NCBI GenBank assembly: GCA_016748015.1
Contig: JAAOMT010000741.1
Location: forward strand, 351,621 to 415,620
Direction of reading: 5' to 3'
Origin: Geosiphon pyriformis
Lineage: Eukaryota > Glomeromycota > Glomeromycetes > Archaeosporales > Geosiphonaceae
Length of the DNA stretch: 64,000 bases
Each line of letters starts with the position of its first letter. Positions within the stretch are counted from its first letter, which is position 1. A program made the position numbers and the translations under genes. Below the pieces are notes generated by a model. The model saw only the letters and a list, made by a program, of their open reading frames with translations. It was not told the origin of the DNA and did not search any database. Shown piece by piece: positions 1 through 11,627 of this stretch.

Positions 1-806
1 TCAACACTTACCTTTGTAAAAACTGTCTTATCTCATGCTAAAATCAGTGCTGTAAAGAGTGTCAAGACGAAAGGAACTTAAAAAGAAAAATGGAAATTGA
101 GAATTAGCAGTCTCAAAATCAATTAATAAATCAACAAAACTCACCTAACAGTTCCAAGTCAGAAAAATTTGTAGCTTATACTAACCTAGAACAGATGATC
201 AACATCTAATACTTTGACAATAGGCACTTAGAAATAATACCCAAAAGAGCCCATCCAACTAATGCTGGATTTGATCTATGTTATCCAGAAGACAAATTCA
301 CAACATTATCACTCAGGAGCATCACCAAAATTGACCTGAAAATAGCAGTTGAAATTTTGCCAGAAATAATGATTCAAATAATGTCATGATCAAGCCTCAT
401 GAAAAAAGAAATAAGTATTTAAGGAGAAGTAATTGACTCCAGATACACTGGAAATTTGATGGTTTTACTACAGAACAATTCAGAAAAGCCTTATACCATT
501 GAATCTAAGGAAAAGATTGCACAAGCAATTTTTCTACCATTGGTAAAAATTGGGAAATTCATGCTAGTAAAAAATCATGAGGAATTGTTACAAAAAACGA
601 GAGGAACTTTTGGTTTCGGATCAATAAGAAAAAGAATTGAAGTGAATTTCGCTGAAACAATAAAGGAAAAAGGCAAAGTAATTAAAACTGAGCAGTCTAT
701 CATGCTCCTACCATATGGAAAATCAGAAATAAGAATAAAAAAGACAATTAAAGAAAAAGACCTAATATTTGAGCCCATTCAGAAACTTGTCAACAGTTTC
801 TCATAG
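1..806 (+). pseudogene. Cys-rich tail plus dUTPase domain of element W
   Basis: The first 60 bases encode a Cys pattern (LCKNCLISC then CCKEC) matching the one just ahead of the dUTPase in element Y. From about 255 the five trimeric dUTPase motifs appear in order: AGFDLCYP (motif 1), a Ser-Ser-Leu segment with Arg replaced by a stop (motif 2), GEVIDSRYTGN (motif 3, with its Asp and Tyr), KEKIAQAIF (motif 4) and RGTFGFGS (motif 5). Such enzymes hydrolyse dUTP to dUMP and limit uracil in new DNA. Here the domain lies between protease and RT. In-frame stops near 205, 388 and 420 make this copy non-functional. The 456-806 stretch is an open frame covering motifs 3 to 5. Confidence 0.85.
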
Positions 807-1139
807 GACTTACTAATCTTTTTATTCCAGCTGATAAAGCTCAATAAATAAAAATTTTTATCGCAAATACCACAGAAAAACTCATCTACATTCTGGAAGA
901 TACCATCATTAGATATCTTGGAACGGAGCTAGAAAACACATCAACACCACAAAAAATTCTAAATTTTCCAGAAATCACCTTTTATTGTAAACTTACTTCA
1001 ATAAATTGGCAGCAACTATTGGAATGCTATCAATTTATGCCAAAAGAATTGACCAAATTAAACATTAGAACAATGGATCCTGACCAACAGCAACAATTAA
1101 AAGCATTAATTTTAAAATACTCTGATATATTTTCATGAA

Positions 1140-2459
1140 ATGGTGAATTTGGAAGAACCAACTTGGTTCAACACCAAATTCTCACTGGAGACACCAGACC
1201 TGAAAAACAATGTGCTTACCATGTCCTACTAATGGAGCATAATTTTATCAGAGAAGAAGTCCAAAGCATGTTGGAAAAAAGAATAATTCAACTATCAATG
1301 AGTCCATGGTCTTCACCAGCTGTTTTAGTAAGAAAAAAGAACAGAAAAATTAGATTTTGCATCAATTATTGCAAACTAAACAGCAAAACAACCAAAAACT
1401 CATACCCAATACTGTTAATTGATAAAATTTTTGACGTTTTTGGAGGAGTAAAATGGTTTTCTACACTTGACTTGACCAGTGAGTACTGGCAAGTGGAAAT
1501 GAACCCAAAAGACAGACATAAAACAGCATTTACAACACAAAATAGCAATTATGAGTTCAATATAATGCTATTTGGATTGACAAACGCTCCCGTGACATTC
1601 CAAAGACTAATGGATGTAATTTACTCTGGAATCCTGTGACAATTCATTGTTGTCTACTTGGATGATACAAATGTTTTCTCATCAAAATTCACAGATCATC
1701 TCCAACATTTGCAACAAGTTTTTAAGAGATTGAGACATACTGAACTTAAACTAAATCTAGAAAAATGTTTCTTTGGAAAAAATGAGCTAGCATTTTTAGG
1801 ACATGTAGTTGGAAAAGATAGAATAAAACCAGATCCATCAAAAATAGACAAAGTGAAAAATTTTCCAGTATTTCAAAACGTTTCAGAAGTTAGAAGCTTT
1901 TTAAGACTTGTATCTTACTACCACTACTTTATAGAAAACTTTTCAAACATCACCAAACTCCTTAATTACCTACTATCCAAAAATGTGAAATTTGAATAGA
2001 CTGAAGCACAACAAAAAGTTTTTGAGTACCTTAGACAAAAGCTTATTGAATCACCAATAATGATCTATTTAAATTTCAACAAGAAATTCATTTTGGCCAC
2101 AGATGCCTTTGGAACTGGACTTGGAGCCATTCTGTCACAAAAAGATGATAATGGAAAAGAATGTGTAATCACTTATGCCAGCAGAAGTCTCAGTACGGCA
2201 GAGCAAAACTATGCAGCACATGAACTTGAATACTTAGCAATAGTCTGGAGTTGTGTTTACTTTGACACATATTTACAGTACCAACTCTTTAAGATTACCA
2301 CAGATCATAGAGGTCTGGCCTAGTTAAATAACAAGAAAGTGCTAAAAGAAAAATATGCCAGATGGTCACAAATGTTAGCACTATACAATTATATTATCAA
2401 ATACAAAGAAGGTACCAAAAATGCTAATGCTAACTGTTTGTCAAGAATGAGACACACAT
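1140..2459 (+). pseudogene. Reverse transcriptase and RNase H of element W
   Basis: The Ty3-type RT entry appears at 1163 (IREEVQSMLEKRIIQLS, then SPWSSPAVLVRKKN). It is followed by the fingers/palm motif ending in the first catalytic Asp (FSTLDLTSEYWQ), LFGLTNAPVTFQ, and the active-site box YLDDT at about 1657. The connection (FLGHVVGKDRIKPDP) leads into RNase H (ATDAFGTGLGAILSQ, then SRSLSTAEQNYAAHELE and TTDHRGL, to about 2459). In-frame stops at 1637, 1997 and 2321 each lie where the family has a normal residue, mostly Trp or Gln. The catalytic residues survive but the polyprotein is not translatable. Confidence 0.9.
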
Positions 2460-2619
2460 AAAAATCACCAACCCACCCACCACAACAACAATAAACAACC
2501 ACCTTTACAAAAACCTCAGCCAATACTTGGAAACACTACAAATAAACAAAAAAATGCCAGTAAAAGAGCTAATTAAGCTCCAAAAATTAGCAAAACACTA
2601 TTTCATCCAAAATCACATA

Positions 2620-3868
2620 CTTTATTACCGGAATTGACAAAATCCAGATAATCTATTAAGAGTTATAACCATAGATGAAAAAGAAACTATCTTATTTAAC
2701 ATGTACTCAGATATTTATTTAGGCCACTTTAGAAAAACAGCAACCATCCAATGTGCAACTAGCTATTACTATTGGCCAAAAATAAGTTCAGACATAATCT
2801 AATACATAAAAAATTGTGACTCATGCCAACAAAGAGGAAGAGCAAAAACAATAGAATTATTAAAACCAATAAAAGTTGGACAGCCTATTTAACAGAATTG
2901 GAATTGATTTAGTTGGACTCTTACCAATAACAACAAGAAACAGCTGTTATATTGCAGTAGCTGTAGACTATCTCACCAAATGGCCAGAAGCTAGAGCTAT
3001 TAAAACAGCTGATGCTATTTCTGTAGCTCAATTCATACATGAAGACTTAATTTGCTGGCATAGATATTCACAAAAATTGCTATCAGATTAAGACACACAC
3101 TTCATAAACAGCACCTTAAAAGAACTTAGCCAAAAATTTGGAATTAAGCAACCACTGTCATCATCATACCACTCACAAACAAATGGATTAGTTGAAAGAT
3201 TTAATCACACATTATGTGAATCACTGACAAAAATTAGTAATAAACATGAAAAAGAATGAAATTTGTTCATACCAGCAGTACTACTAACATATAGAACAGT
3301 AAAACAAGATACTACACAATTCACACCATTTGAACTAGTTTATGGAAGAAAAACCACATTACCAGTTGAATTTACTATCCCAACTTATCCAAGTAACATT
3401 ATCACTGAAACAACATTCCAGAAAACACTACTTAAAAGAACATACAAATTAATGGAAACTTTAGAAAACAAAAGAAGAAAAGCAGCACAAAATATTGAAC
3501 AATCACAAGAACAACAAAAAGTGAGACATGATAACCAATTACCAGATAATATAATTAACTACAAAATTGAAAATAAAGTATTGTTGCATCGTACAAAAAT
3601 GAAAAAACAATGGAATGGAAAATTTGATTACAAATGGGATGGACTATTTTATATTTACAAAATACTTGGAAATAGAGCATACAAGCTAAGACTAAATAAT
3701 AAAATATTAAGAAAAGCAGCACATGGTAACCAGCTGAAATTCTATTATAGTAAACCAGTAATAACAACAAAGACACCCAGAATTGGAACACAATTACCTT
3801 TAATTCTACCAGAACAAATTCCACAAGATTTAGAACCAATAGTTTTAATTGATTATTCAAAAAGATAA
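2620..3868 (+). pseudogene. Integrase of element W
   Basis: An HHCC-like zinc region (YLGHFRKTATI, then YYWPKISSD and CDSCQQRG) precedes the DDE core. The three catalytic residues are at IGIDLVG (about 2897), in LLSD followed by a stop (about 3085), and in NGLVERFN (about 3184). The first zinc-binding His appears lost. The C-terminal part is an uninterrupted 201-codon frame from 3263, ending in a chromodomain-free tail with KWDGLFYIYKILGNRAYKLR and AAHGNQLK, a motif repeated in elements X, Y and Z. Stops at 3089 and 3257 break the core. Confidence 0.88.
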
Positions 3869-3952
3869 TTAATCTTATATCACAGCAAAAATGATTTAAC
3901 AACCATAAAAACGCATGCAAAAGATTCCAAAATAGCAGTCAAAATTAAAACA

Positions 3953-4620
3953 ATGATACTTATTTCAGAAAAAATCAACAATATAACTCAACAATTAATT
4001 GAAAGCTTACAACAATTAAAATCCGATCTGGAAATCACAGTTAATAGCTCCAAAATAACATACATAAAAAGAACAATAAAAAATCCAAAAACAAGAAAAG
4101 AACATAACTTTGAACCATATAATATTACCAAACATAACAACAAATTTATCAGCAAAGTTATTGAAAAATTAGAGATAGCATTGGGCAATACATTAATAAT
4201 AGAAGAAATAGAAATAAGTGAATTAACATCAGACACATTTAGCAACTTGAAAATAAAATTTCCAATTAACTACTGTTATTATCAACTAGGAAAGTACTTG
4301 AACATATAAACATTATACTTAAAAGACTCAACTAGAGTGTTTAACAAAACAACAATCTAACTATTAGAACCTTTCATTAGAAAAACCAATACTACATTCC
4401 ATTCAAAAACAGTTTACAGAATTTTCAAAGCATTTGAAAACTGTTACAAACTATTGTTGAACCCAACCATGAACATAATAACAACCAACAGTATTGGATG
4501 ACTTACCAATTCACAATTTCAAGAATTATAACAACAAATTAATAACACAGTATTGAACCACTATAGTAACTTAGAATTTAATGAAAAAATTAACTTCAAT
4601 TTCAATGGAGCTCAATCTTG
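3953..4620 (+). pseudogene. Extra 3' ORF (ORF3) of element W, unknown function
   Basis: Downstream of the integrase stop a second frame opens at ATG 3953 and runs 118 codons. It then continues through several stops to the motif FNFNGAQS at about 4600. It is clearly homologous to the near-intact 61.0-61.7 kb frame of element Y: shared landmarks are INYCYYQLGKYLNI, FIRKTNTTFHSKTVYRI and the final NGAQ. The predicted protein is hydrophilic and Lys/Asn/Thr-rich, with no signal peptide and no membrane helix, so it does not look like an envelope. I recognise no domain. Its conservation in every element of this family seen here suggests a real element-encoded function. Confidence 0.75.
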
Positions 4621-4634
4621 AAAGAAGAGGATAA

Positions 4635-5509
4635 TGTTATGATTTAAAAATTTAGCAAAAGAATCATAAAAATAATATAAACTATTCAATCATAATATAG
4701 CACAGTAATAATCTTAGAAAGATAATGATTAACATAGTAGCAAACACCATCTTGCAATAGTGGCAAGCACCAGTTCACAATAGCAGCCAACACCAACTGG
4801 TGATAGCAGCAAACATCAGGTTGAAATATTAAAAAAAAATATTACAATGTGTTTTCTCATAGAATTACAAACATGTATATATACAGTAGCTTTAATATTA
4901 AGAAAAGTCAATAAAGTAATAAAAATCATAATTTATCAAACAATAGATCCAATTTATCCAACAAACTCCACTTTAAAATTGTATCTTTAAATTAAATATC
5001 CCAAGAAACCTTTAAATCAAAAAAAAAATGAAAAAAAATATTTAAAACTAAATTATTACAACCCCAAAGTAGTAAGAAACTCACTTGTATTAATTATTGA
5101 ATGAAACTAACATTCATCAATTGAATTCTTTAGAAGAATAATCACTGATCAAGATTATTCACATTGTTACTAATTGATAAAAGCTTTATTGTGAGAATTA
5201 GAAAAAGCACTAAAGACTATTAACATTCCGTGTTTCTAGATTAAAGAAACACATCAGACAATTGCAAGGATAGCCTCAGAGAAGACTCCAGACAGTAGGT
5301 AGATTTCAGCTCAGCCTCTAAGAAGAAATACATAAACACACACAACAATCAGAAATTGAGAAATAACTTACATTGTGACATTAAAGAGAAAGCCTTCAGT
5401 ATAACAGTGACATTATTACACAAATAAAATTGAGAAATTTATGAGAGACTAATTGCAATTAAAACGGGATATCAGCAATTAAATATACCAAGAAAACCAT
5501 CCCATAATA
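4635..5509 (+). repeat. 3' LTR of element W
   Basis: The LTR starts TGTTATGA and ends CCATAATA (a mutated CCATAACA), about 875 bp. It is defined by its near-identical copy at 7092-7965. A purine-rich tract lies immediately upstream. It contains short CACC/CAGT tandem phrases (GCAAACACCA, GCAAGCACCA, GCAGCCAACACCA) around 4740-4815 and a TATA-like GTATATATACAG near 4874, a plausible promoter. Confidence 0.85.
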
Positions 5510-6400
5510 ATAGAATAACAAAATCATAGCTAAAGCAGCACATGAAAATTAATTAAAACCATATTACAATATAGTGTTATCATCTACTAGTAATATTCCA
5601 TAACTAAGAGTACAACAAATACTAGTCTAATCTGATAAGATTTCATGAGATCTGAAACCAATCATAATTATTGATTCAAACATGTCAAGTTAATTGACCA
5701 AAAAAGTATATAAAAACACAGTATACATAACAAAAGCAACAAAAAAAATAGAAATACTGGATTATATCTACACCTTAGTCCAACAATTATTTCAGGTCTT
5801 AAATCAACAATAATTAAACATGAAAATTGTTATCAGCCACCAAACAATCTGCTATCAGAACACCAAACAAGAAAAAAAAGCAAAAAATATATCATATCAG
5901 TAATTTCAAAACCAAACAAAACACTGAACAGATAAAATAATTGAAAAAGTAAAAAACACTTTTGGAAAAATACCTATTATGGCTTCAACAGAAGAACCTT
6001 TAAAAAAATTGAAAACAGTAGATAGAATAACTTTTAATATCATACTGCTACTATTAATTGTGACAAAAGTTGAATATTCAGAAGTTATATTTTGATAAAT
6101 CTAAAAAAATATTCAATTAAGAGATAATATAGAACATTAAAGACATTATTGAAAAGAAAACAAATCTGATACTACACATTAGAACAATCTATTGACTACA
6201 TATAATTTTTCAAAACTACCTAGAAATATTGTTACATCCAGACATGAAGACAATAATCATTAACCAATAGGGAAGAATAAACAACTTGTAAATCAAAGAT
6301 ATAAGAAACAGAGTTGAACAAACAGTACTAGAAAAAAAAGTCATAGAACTAATTCAAAATAAAGATTTTGATAGAGCTCAATATTAAAAGAAAAAGATAA
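5510..6400 (+). pseudogene. Element Z, 3' internal remnant (integrase C-term and ORF3)
   Basis: The sequence right of the W LTR aligns with element Y from about 60812 to 61697: GCAGCACATG, the AAACCATATTAC phrase, then the ORF3 region ending in AGAGCTCAATATTAA and a purine tract. Nearly all frames are broken. The left part of Z must lie left of W, outside the window, because W is inserted in Z's integrase C-terminal region. Confidence 0.8.
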
Positions 6401-8193
6401 TGTTACTCATAGAAAAAAAGCATACAAGAAAATAGTAAAAAAAACAGATAGACCAATAGAAGACTAGTAGTTAATATGTAAGCATATTGTTTAGCAATAT
6501 AAAGCATTGTCAGAAATTACAGCACATTGCTTAGCAATGTAAAATATTGTCAAGAATTATGGCATATTGCTTAGTAATATGAAGTATTGTTAGAAAATCA
6601 TGGCACATTGTTTAGCAATATGAGTATTACTTAAGAAATAATAATACATTACTTGAAAATGTGAGTGATCTTATAAAACTCAAATTATGTATATATAACA
6701 AGAGCATTAAAAGCAAAAAAGACAGATCAGACAGTAAACAACATCTTAGTTAGAATTGACTCCAAAAATCTTTAATTAAAAGAATCATCAATATTAATAA
6801 AATAAGTATTTACTATTTAAATCTATCTTTCACTATTAACACTTAATATTGATAGCATCTAATACTTAATTACATTAGACTAATAGTTTTTGATCATGGC
6901 TATTAACAAGATACTAACTTTTTATTGCCTTGGTTTATTTTCTTTATTTTCTTTATTTCTTTTTTTTCTGTTTTTGTTTACTAATTGATTAACAGACAGA
7001 GATACTAATGTTAAGATATAGCACTGGTAAAAGACCCAGAAATAAGAGTAGACACTCGAAATTAAGAATAACTTACCAAGAGAATTACCAGTGTTATGGT
7101 TTAAGAATTTAGCAAAAGAATCATAAAAATAATATAAACTATTCAATCATAATATAGTGCAGTAATAATCTTAGAAAAGTAATGATTAACATAGTAGCAA
7201 ACACCATCTCGCAATAGTGGCAAGCACCAGTTCACAATAGCAGCCAATACCAACTGGTGATAGCAGCAAACACCAGGTTAAAATATCAAAAAGAAAGTAT
7301 TACAATGTGTTTTCTCATAGAACTACAAACATGTATATATACAGTAGCTTTAATATTGAGAAAAAAGAATAAAGTAATAAAAATTATAACTTATCAAGCA
7401 ATAGATTCAATTTTATCCAACAAACTCCACTTTAAATCATACTTTCAAATTAAATATTCCAAGAAATCTTTAAATCAAAAAGAAATGAAAAAGAATATTT
7501 AAAACTGAATTATTACAACCCAAAGTATTAAGAAACTTACTTGTATTATTTATTGAATAAAACTATTATTCATCAACTGAATCCTTTGGAAGAATAATCC
7601 TTGATCAAGATTATTCATGTTGTTACTAATTGATAAAAACTTTATTGTAAGAATTAGGAAGAGTGCTAAAAGCCATTAACATTCTGTGTTTCTAAATTAA
7701 AAAAATACATCAGGCAATTGCAAAGATAGTCTTAGAAAAAACCCCAAACAGTAGGTAGATTTCAGTTCAGTCTCTGAAAAGGAGTACATAAACACACACA
7801 ACAATCAGGAATTGAAGAATAACTTACATCACAACATTAAAAAGAAAGCCTTTAGTATAATAGTGATATTATCACACAAATAAAATTGAGGAACTTACGA
7901 AAGACTAATTGCAATTAAAATGGGATATTGGCAATTAAATATAACAAGAAAACCATTCCATAATACCAGCTACCATACTAAGAAAGAAATTGATGGAATT
8001 GCAATTTCGGGAAGTGATAGATAAAACTATTATTAAGTTTTTGTTCATTATATAAAGAACTTAACCAAAACCTTCAGAACACAAAAACCTTTGGAACACA
8101 AAAATCTTCAAATATTACCAATCATATTATGTATTAAGTACTAAGTTATGGGTTTGTTATTTGTTTTGAGATTCCAAATAATTATCTGTAACA
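6401..8193 (+). repeat. 3' LTR of element Z, split by a solo LTR
   Basis: It begins TGTTACTCATAG at 6401 and ends ATCTGTAACA at 8193, the same termini as the LTRs of elements X and Y. It is interrupted at 7092-7965 by an LTR of the W family. The two halves (6401-7091 and 7966-8193) rejoin in register with the Y LTR. The 6475-6665 part holds the family's palindrome array (CATTGCTTAGCAATG-type), here eroded by transitions. Confidence 0.85.
7092..7965 (+). repeat. Solo LTR of the W family inserted in the Z LTR
   Basis: This 874-bp copy starts TGTTATGG and ends CCATAATA and matches the LTR at 4635-5509 along its length. It is flanked by CCAG on both sides (7088-7091 and 7966-7969), a 4-bp target duplication. 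No internal retrotransposon sequence is attached, so it is a solo LTR left by LTR-LTR recombination. Confidence 0.85.
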
Positions 8194-8276
8194 ATGTCTT
8201 ATTCTGATTGGCTAATTTGTGTATTAATATATAATTTCTATATTTTATGAATAATACCATAGCCTTTCAGAAGATT
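8194..8276. other. Unassigned 83-bp filler between two LTRs
   Basis: Between the end of the Z LTR and the recognisable part of the V 3' LTR lie about 80 bases that match neither. They contain a CCAAT-like box (CTGATTGGCTAA) and an AT-rich stretch. It may be genomic DNA or a fragment of another LTR. Confidence 0.4.
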
Positions 8277-9184
8277 TTTCTATTAATTTCTTTCTTAGCT
8301 TGGTGGCCAGTATTTTTTAGTAAGCTATTCTTAATTCTAAATATTTATCCTTATTTCTAGATCTTTTATCAGTACTATTTCTAATATTAGTACTCTACAT
8401 GTTAATCTTTTAATCAGTTAGTAAATTAACAAAATGACAAAATAAAAAAAAAAAAAAGAAAAAATTAGTATTCTGTTAATAGCCATAATCAAGAGCTATT
8501 GTTTTAGCATAGTTAAGTATTAGATGTTATTAACATAAAGTATTAATAATAGAAAAGTGATTAAGATTCTCAATCAAATAACAATATCATGAATTCAATG
8601 ATAATAAGTATGTTTTATTTGATATTTTATTAATAAATTTACTTTGGGTGATAGTAATTATCCATAAAGTAAGAGTTATTTAGATAAAGAAAAGAATATT
8701 AAACTGGAAATAAATTTTTTCTTTTCTTACTTCTAATGCTACTGTTATATATATATAGTTAGTATTATATGAGATTTCTAAAATCCTGTAATTTCTTCAG
8801 TAAAATCCTGGAATTTTGAAATTCTGGAATCTTGTAATTCTTTACAAAGAATTCTGGAATTTTAAAATTCTGGAATCCTGCAATTTTTTTAGAAGAATTC
8901 TGAAATTTTTCTGTTACTATGTTTACTATTAATTGGTTATTTTTTTAACTATATAATACTCCTAATTTCTATAAATAACAATATTATATAAGATTTCTTG
9001 AAATCCTGCAATTTTTTAAAAAAAATCTTAGAATTTTGAAATTCTGCAATTCCTTAAAAAGAATCCTAAAATTCTGGAATCTTGCAATTTCTTAAGAAGA
9101 ATCTTAAAATTTCTTTTTTTAATATGTTTATTTTTAATTGGCTATTTTAGTCATTATTATTATTCTTAATTTTTATAAGTAATA
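8277..9184 (-). repeat. 3' LTR of element V (outer end truncated)
   Basis: It aligns with the minus-strand LTRs at 10772-11627 and 52114-52976 from the phrase CTTAGCTTGGTGGCC (about 8292) to the U3 start AAGTAATA at 9184. The 8770-9110 part carries repeats built on AATTCTGGAATT- and GAATTTTGAAATTC-type palindromes instead of the CATTGC palindromes of X, Y and Z. Confidence 0.7.
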
Positions 9185-10419
9185 ATATTTTTTTTTTTTA
9201 ATATTAAACTCTGTCAAGATTTTTTAAATTTTTTAAATCTTCTAAATTTCTTTTTTGAATTAGCTTTATAACTTTTTTTTCAAGAATTACTTAGACAATA
9301 TTAGTTTGTAATTCTTCAAATTAGATATTAGTAATTTTTTCCAATTGGTTGATGATTACTATGTTTATTGTTAGATTTGATAAATTACTTGTAATTGCAG
9401 TTGATAAATTACTGGTGTTGGAGTTTAATATATTGGAAGTATATATATAAGTTGTTGTATTATTTGAGAGTAATAAAACTAATATGAATATAATTTTAAT
9501 GGCAAATTATTGGCATAGTTCTGTATTTAAAACCTGTAATCAGAGTTTCAATATTGATTTTTTGATTATTGGTTATTAAATTTGGAATGGTAATCTGTTT
9601 TTAGATGGTCTTATTTATTACAATAATAACAATTACACATTTTTTGTTGCCATAGTTAATTTAATGATAACAATTATATTAGACACAACTAATTTTAGAA
9701 ATAATTGAAGTTTCCTTAATTGTTGTAATATTGTAAAGACTAATAAATAATTTGATTGTTAATTAAGTATTCTTTATTTTTCTGGTTAATGGTTTTGCCA
9801 AATTGCTTTAATTTGGTATTTAATTCAGATAATCCATTCATTATTAGATTTACAGCTTGGATATAATTTGCTTTAAGTTTGGCCAATTTAAAATTTTGGG
9901 TGTATGTAATTGTATCTTAAAAAATATTTGGATGCATTGGACATATTTATTGTAAAAGACTACTGCATAATTTGTAAATTGATTCAAGATCTGTGGTACT
10001 ATAAAGTAATCAGTTTTAATTGTTTGGATTTGGCACAGATTTCAATAAAAATATTCCAGATATGTGGTGACTGTTTCAGTATTGTTTTGTTTAATAATAA
10101 TAAAGCTAGTTAATAACTAATTAATGCTGTTATAATTACTAAAATATTGTAGAAATACAGTTTTAAATATGTTAAAAGTTTGTGGCTTGGCTTTTTTTTT
10201 ATTATTTTGAAACAAAATTCTAAATAATAATGTTTTTACTATTGATATTAATATAAATCCAGATAGTATATATATAGTACTTTCTGGTGTATAATAGTAT
10301 AATAGATAAATAGGTAAAATAATTTTTAGTTTCTTTTAAGTAAACAATTGTATTTTCTTTAGTGTTTTTGCTGAAATTTGTAATTTTTTTTTGTTTGTAA
10401 AGATAATAAAAAATCTTTA

Positions 10420-10626
10420 TTAGATGTATTTTTTAATTTTTCTGTTTATTTTTGTAATTAATAGTACAAACAAATAGTTTGATAAAAGTGTAGTGTTTTG
10501 TAATAGTTTACTGTAAAAATTTTTAAGAGTGGCTTTTAGATCTTTTGGGTTTTTCAAGTAAAATTTGATTTTTTTGTTGACATAAAAATTGAAAGCTGAT
10601 TCTGCTAGCCAATAGTTATTTGTCAA
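10420..10626 (-). pseudogene. N-terminal Gag remnant of element V
   Basis: The 68-codon minus-strand frame contains AESAFNFYVNKKI and FYSKLLQNTTLLSNY, matching AESAFNFYVNKRI and FYHELI...NTSLPTNY in the Gag start of element Y near 55340-55480. No start upstream is certain. It is the only coding remnant left in V apart from the 3' end. Confidence 0.65.
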
Positions 10627-10771
10627 TTTAAGATAAGTTTGGTAATATTAAAATAAAAATTTTACAAATTCTAAATAATTTTTTCTTATGATTTCTTAGT
10701 CTGTTATTTTTTCAGATAATTAATATTAGTGCTGGTTTTCTGTTAGATTATATCTTACAGAAAGCATCAAA

Positions 10772-11627
10772 TATTACAGATAATTATTTGGAATGTTAGA
10801 ACAAATAACAAACCTGTAATTTAGTGTTCAGTAACTAAGAATATTAGTAATTTCTAAAGGCTTTAAAGTCTGAAAATTTTGGTTAAGTCTTTTGTATAAT
10901 AAATAAAGATTCAATTAATGGTTTTTTTCATGAATTTTTTTTTAATGTAGTGGCTGGTTTATTTTGGCAGTTATGCCTTTCTGATAAGCTATTTTTAAGT
11001 TTTCTACTCTTGTTTTTAGGTCTTTTACCAGACTATTTTTGACATTAATTACTTAGTGCTTAATTTTTTTAATCAATTAGTAAACAACAAAGAAACAAAA
11101 TAAAAAAAAATAAAAAAAAAAAAAAATTAGTATTTTATTAATAGCCATGATCAAGAATTATTAATCAAATATAGTTAAGTATTGGATTCTATTAACATAG
11201 AATATTAATAGTAATAAAAGTGATTAATATTTTTAATCAAGTAATAATAATATAAGTTTAATAATAATTAGATATTTTATTGATATTAATATAATTTCAT
11301 TTCAAGTTATAAAAAACTATCTTTTAAAGAAAAGAATAAAGTAAATAGTTATTATTAGCTACTGTTCTGTTTGAGTTAAATATTTTTTCTGCTTTTAATA
11401 CTTTTACTATATATACATAATTTATGTTATACAAGATTTTTTAAAATTTTGTAATTTTTTAAGAGAAATTTTAGAATTCTAAAATCCTGTAATTCCCTAA
11501 GAGAAATTTTGAAATTTTGAAATTCTGCAATTCCCTAAGAGAAATTCTGGAATTACTTTTTTTATTATGCCTATTTCTGATTAATTATTTTACTTATTAT
11601 TATTATTCCTAATTTTTATAAATAACA
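10772..11627 (-). repeat. 5' LTR of element V
   Basis: Read on the minus strand it runs from TGTTATTTATAA (ending at 11627) to CTGTAATA (10772), 856 bp. It is followed by TTTGATGCTTTCTGTAAGA, the decayed counterpart of the Y primer-binding region. This fixes it as the 5' LTR. Three AATTCC-type palindromic repeats lie at about 11430-11550. Confidence 0.75.

Larger units (their letters stand above)
1..4634 (+). mobile_element. Ty3/gypsy-like retrotransposon W, internal region (5' end outside window)
   Basis: This is the internal part of a decayed LTR retrotransposon. Reading left to right it holds a Cys-rich tail, a dUTPase domain, reverse transcriptase, RNase H, integrase and an extra 3' ORF, followed by a purine-rich tract (about 4617-4634) and an LTR at 4635. 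Gag, protease and the 5' LTR lie left of the window. Every domain is recognisable, but the reading frame is broken by many in-frame stops, mostly at positions one transition away from Gln, Arg or Trp codons. The 3' LTR is followed directly by the 3' end of another element (Z), so W is nested inside Z. Confidence 0.9.
8277..11627 (-). mobile_element. Element V: short, internally deleted Ty3-like element
   Basis: On the minus strand the order is 5' LTR (10772-11627), PBS region, a 1.6-kb internal part (9185-10771) and 3' LTR (about 8277-9184, its outer end lost). The sequence just inside the 5' LTR matches the PBS and hairpin of element Y. The internal region keeps only the N-terminal Gag (10420-10626) and, next to the 3' LTR, the end of the extra ORF. 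Protease, RT and integrase are missing, so it would depend on relatives for mobility. Confidence 0.75.
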
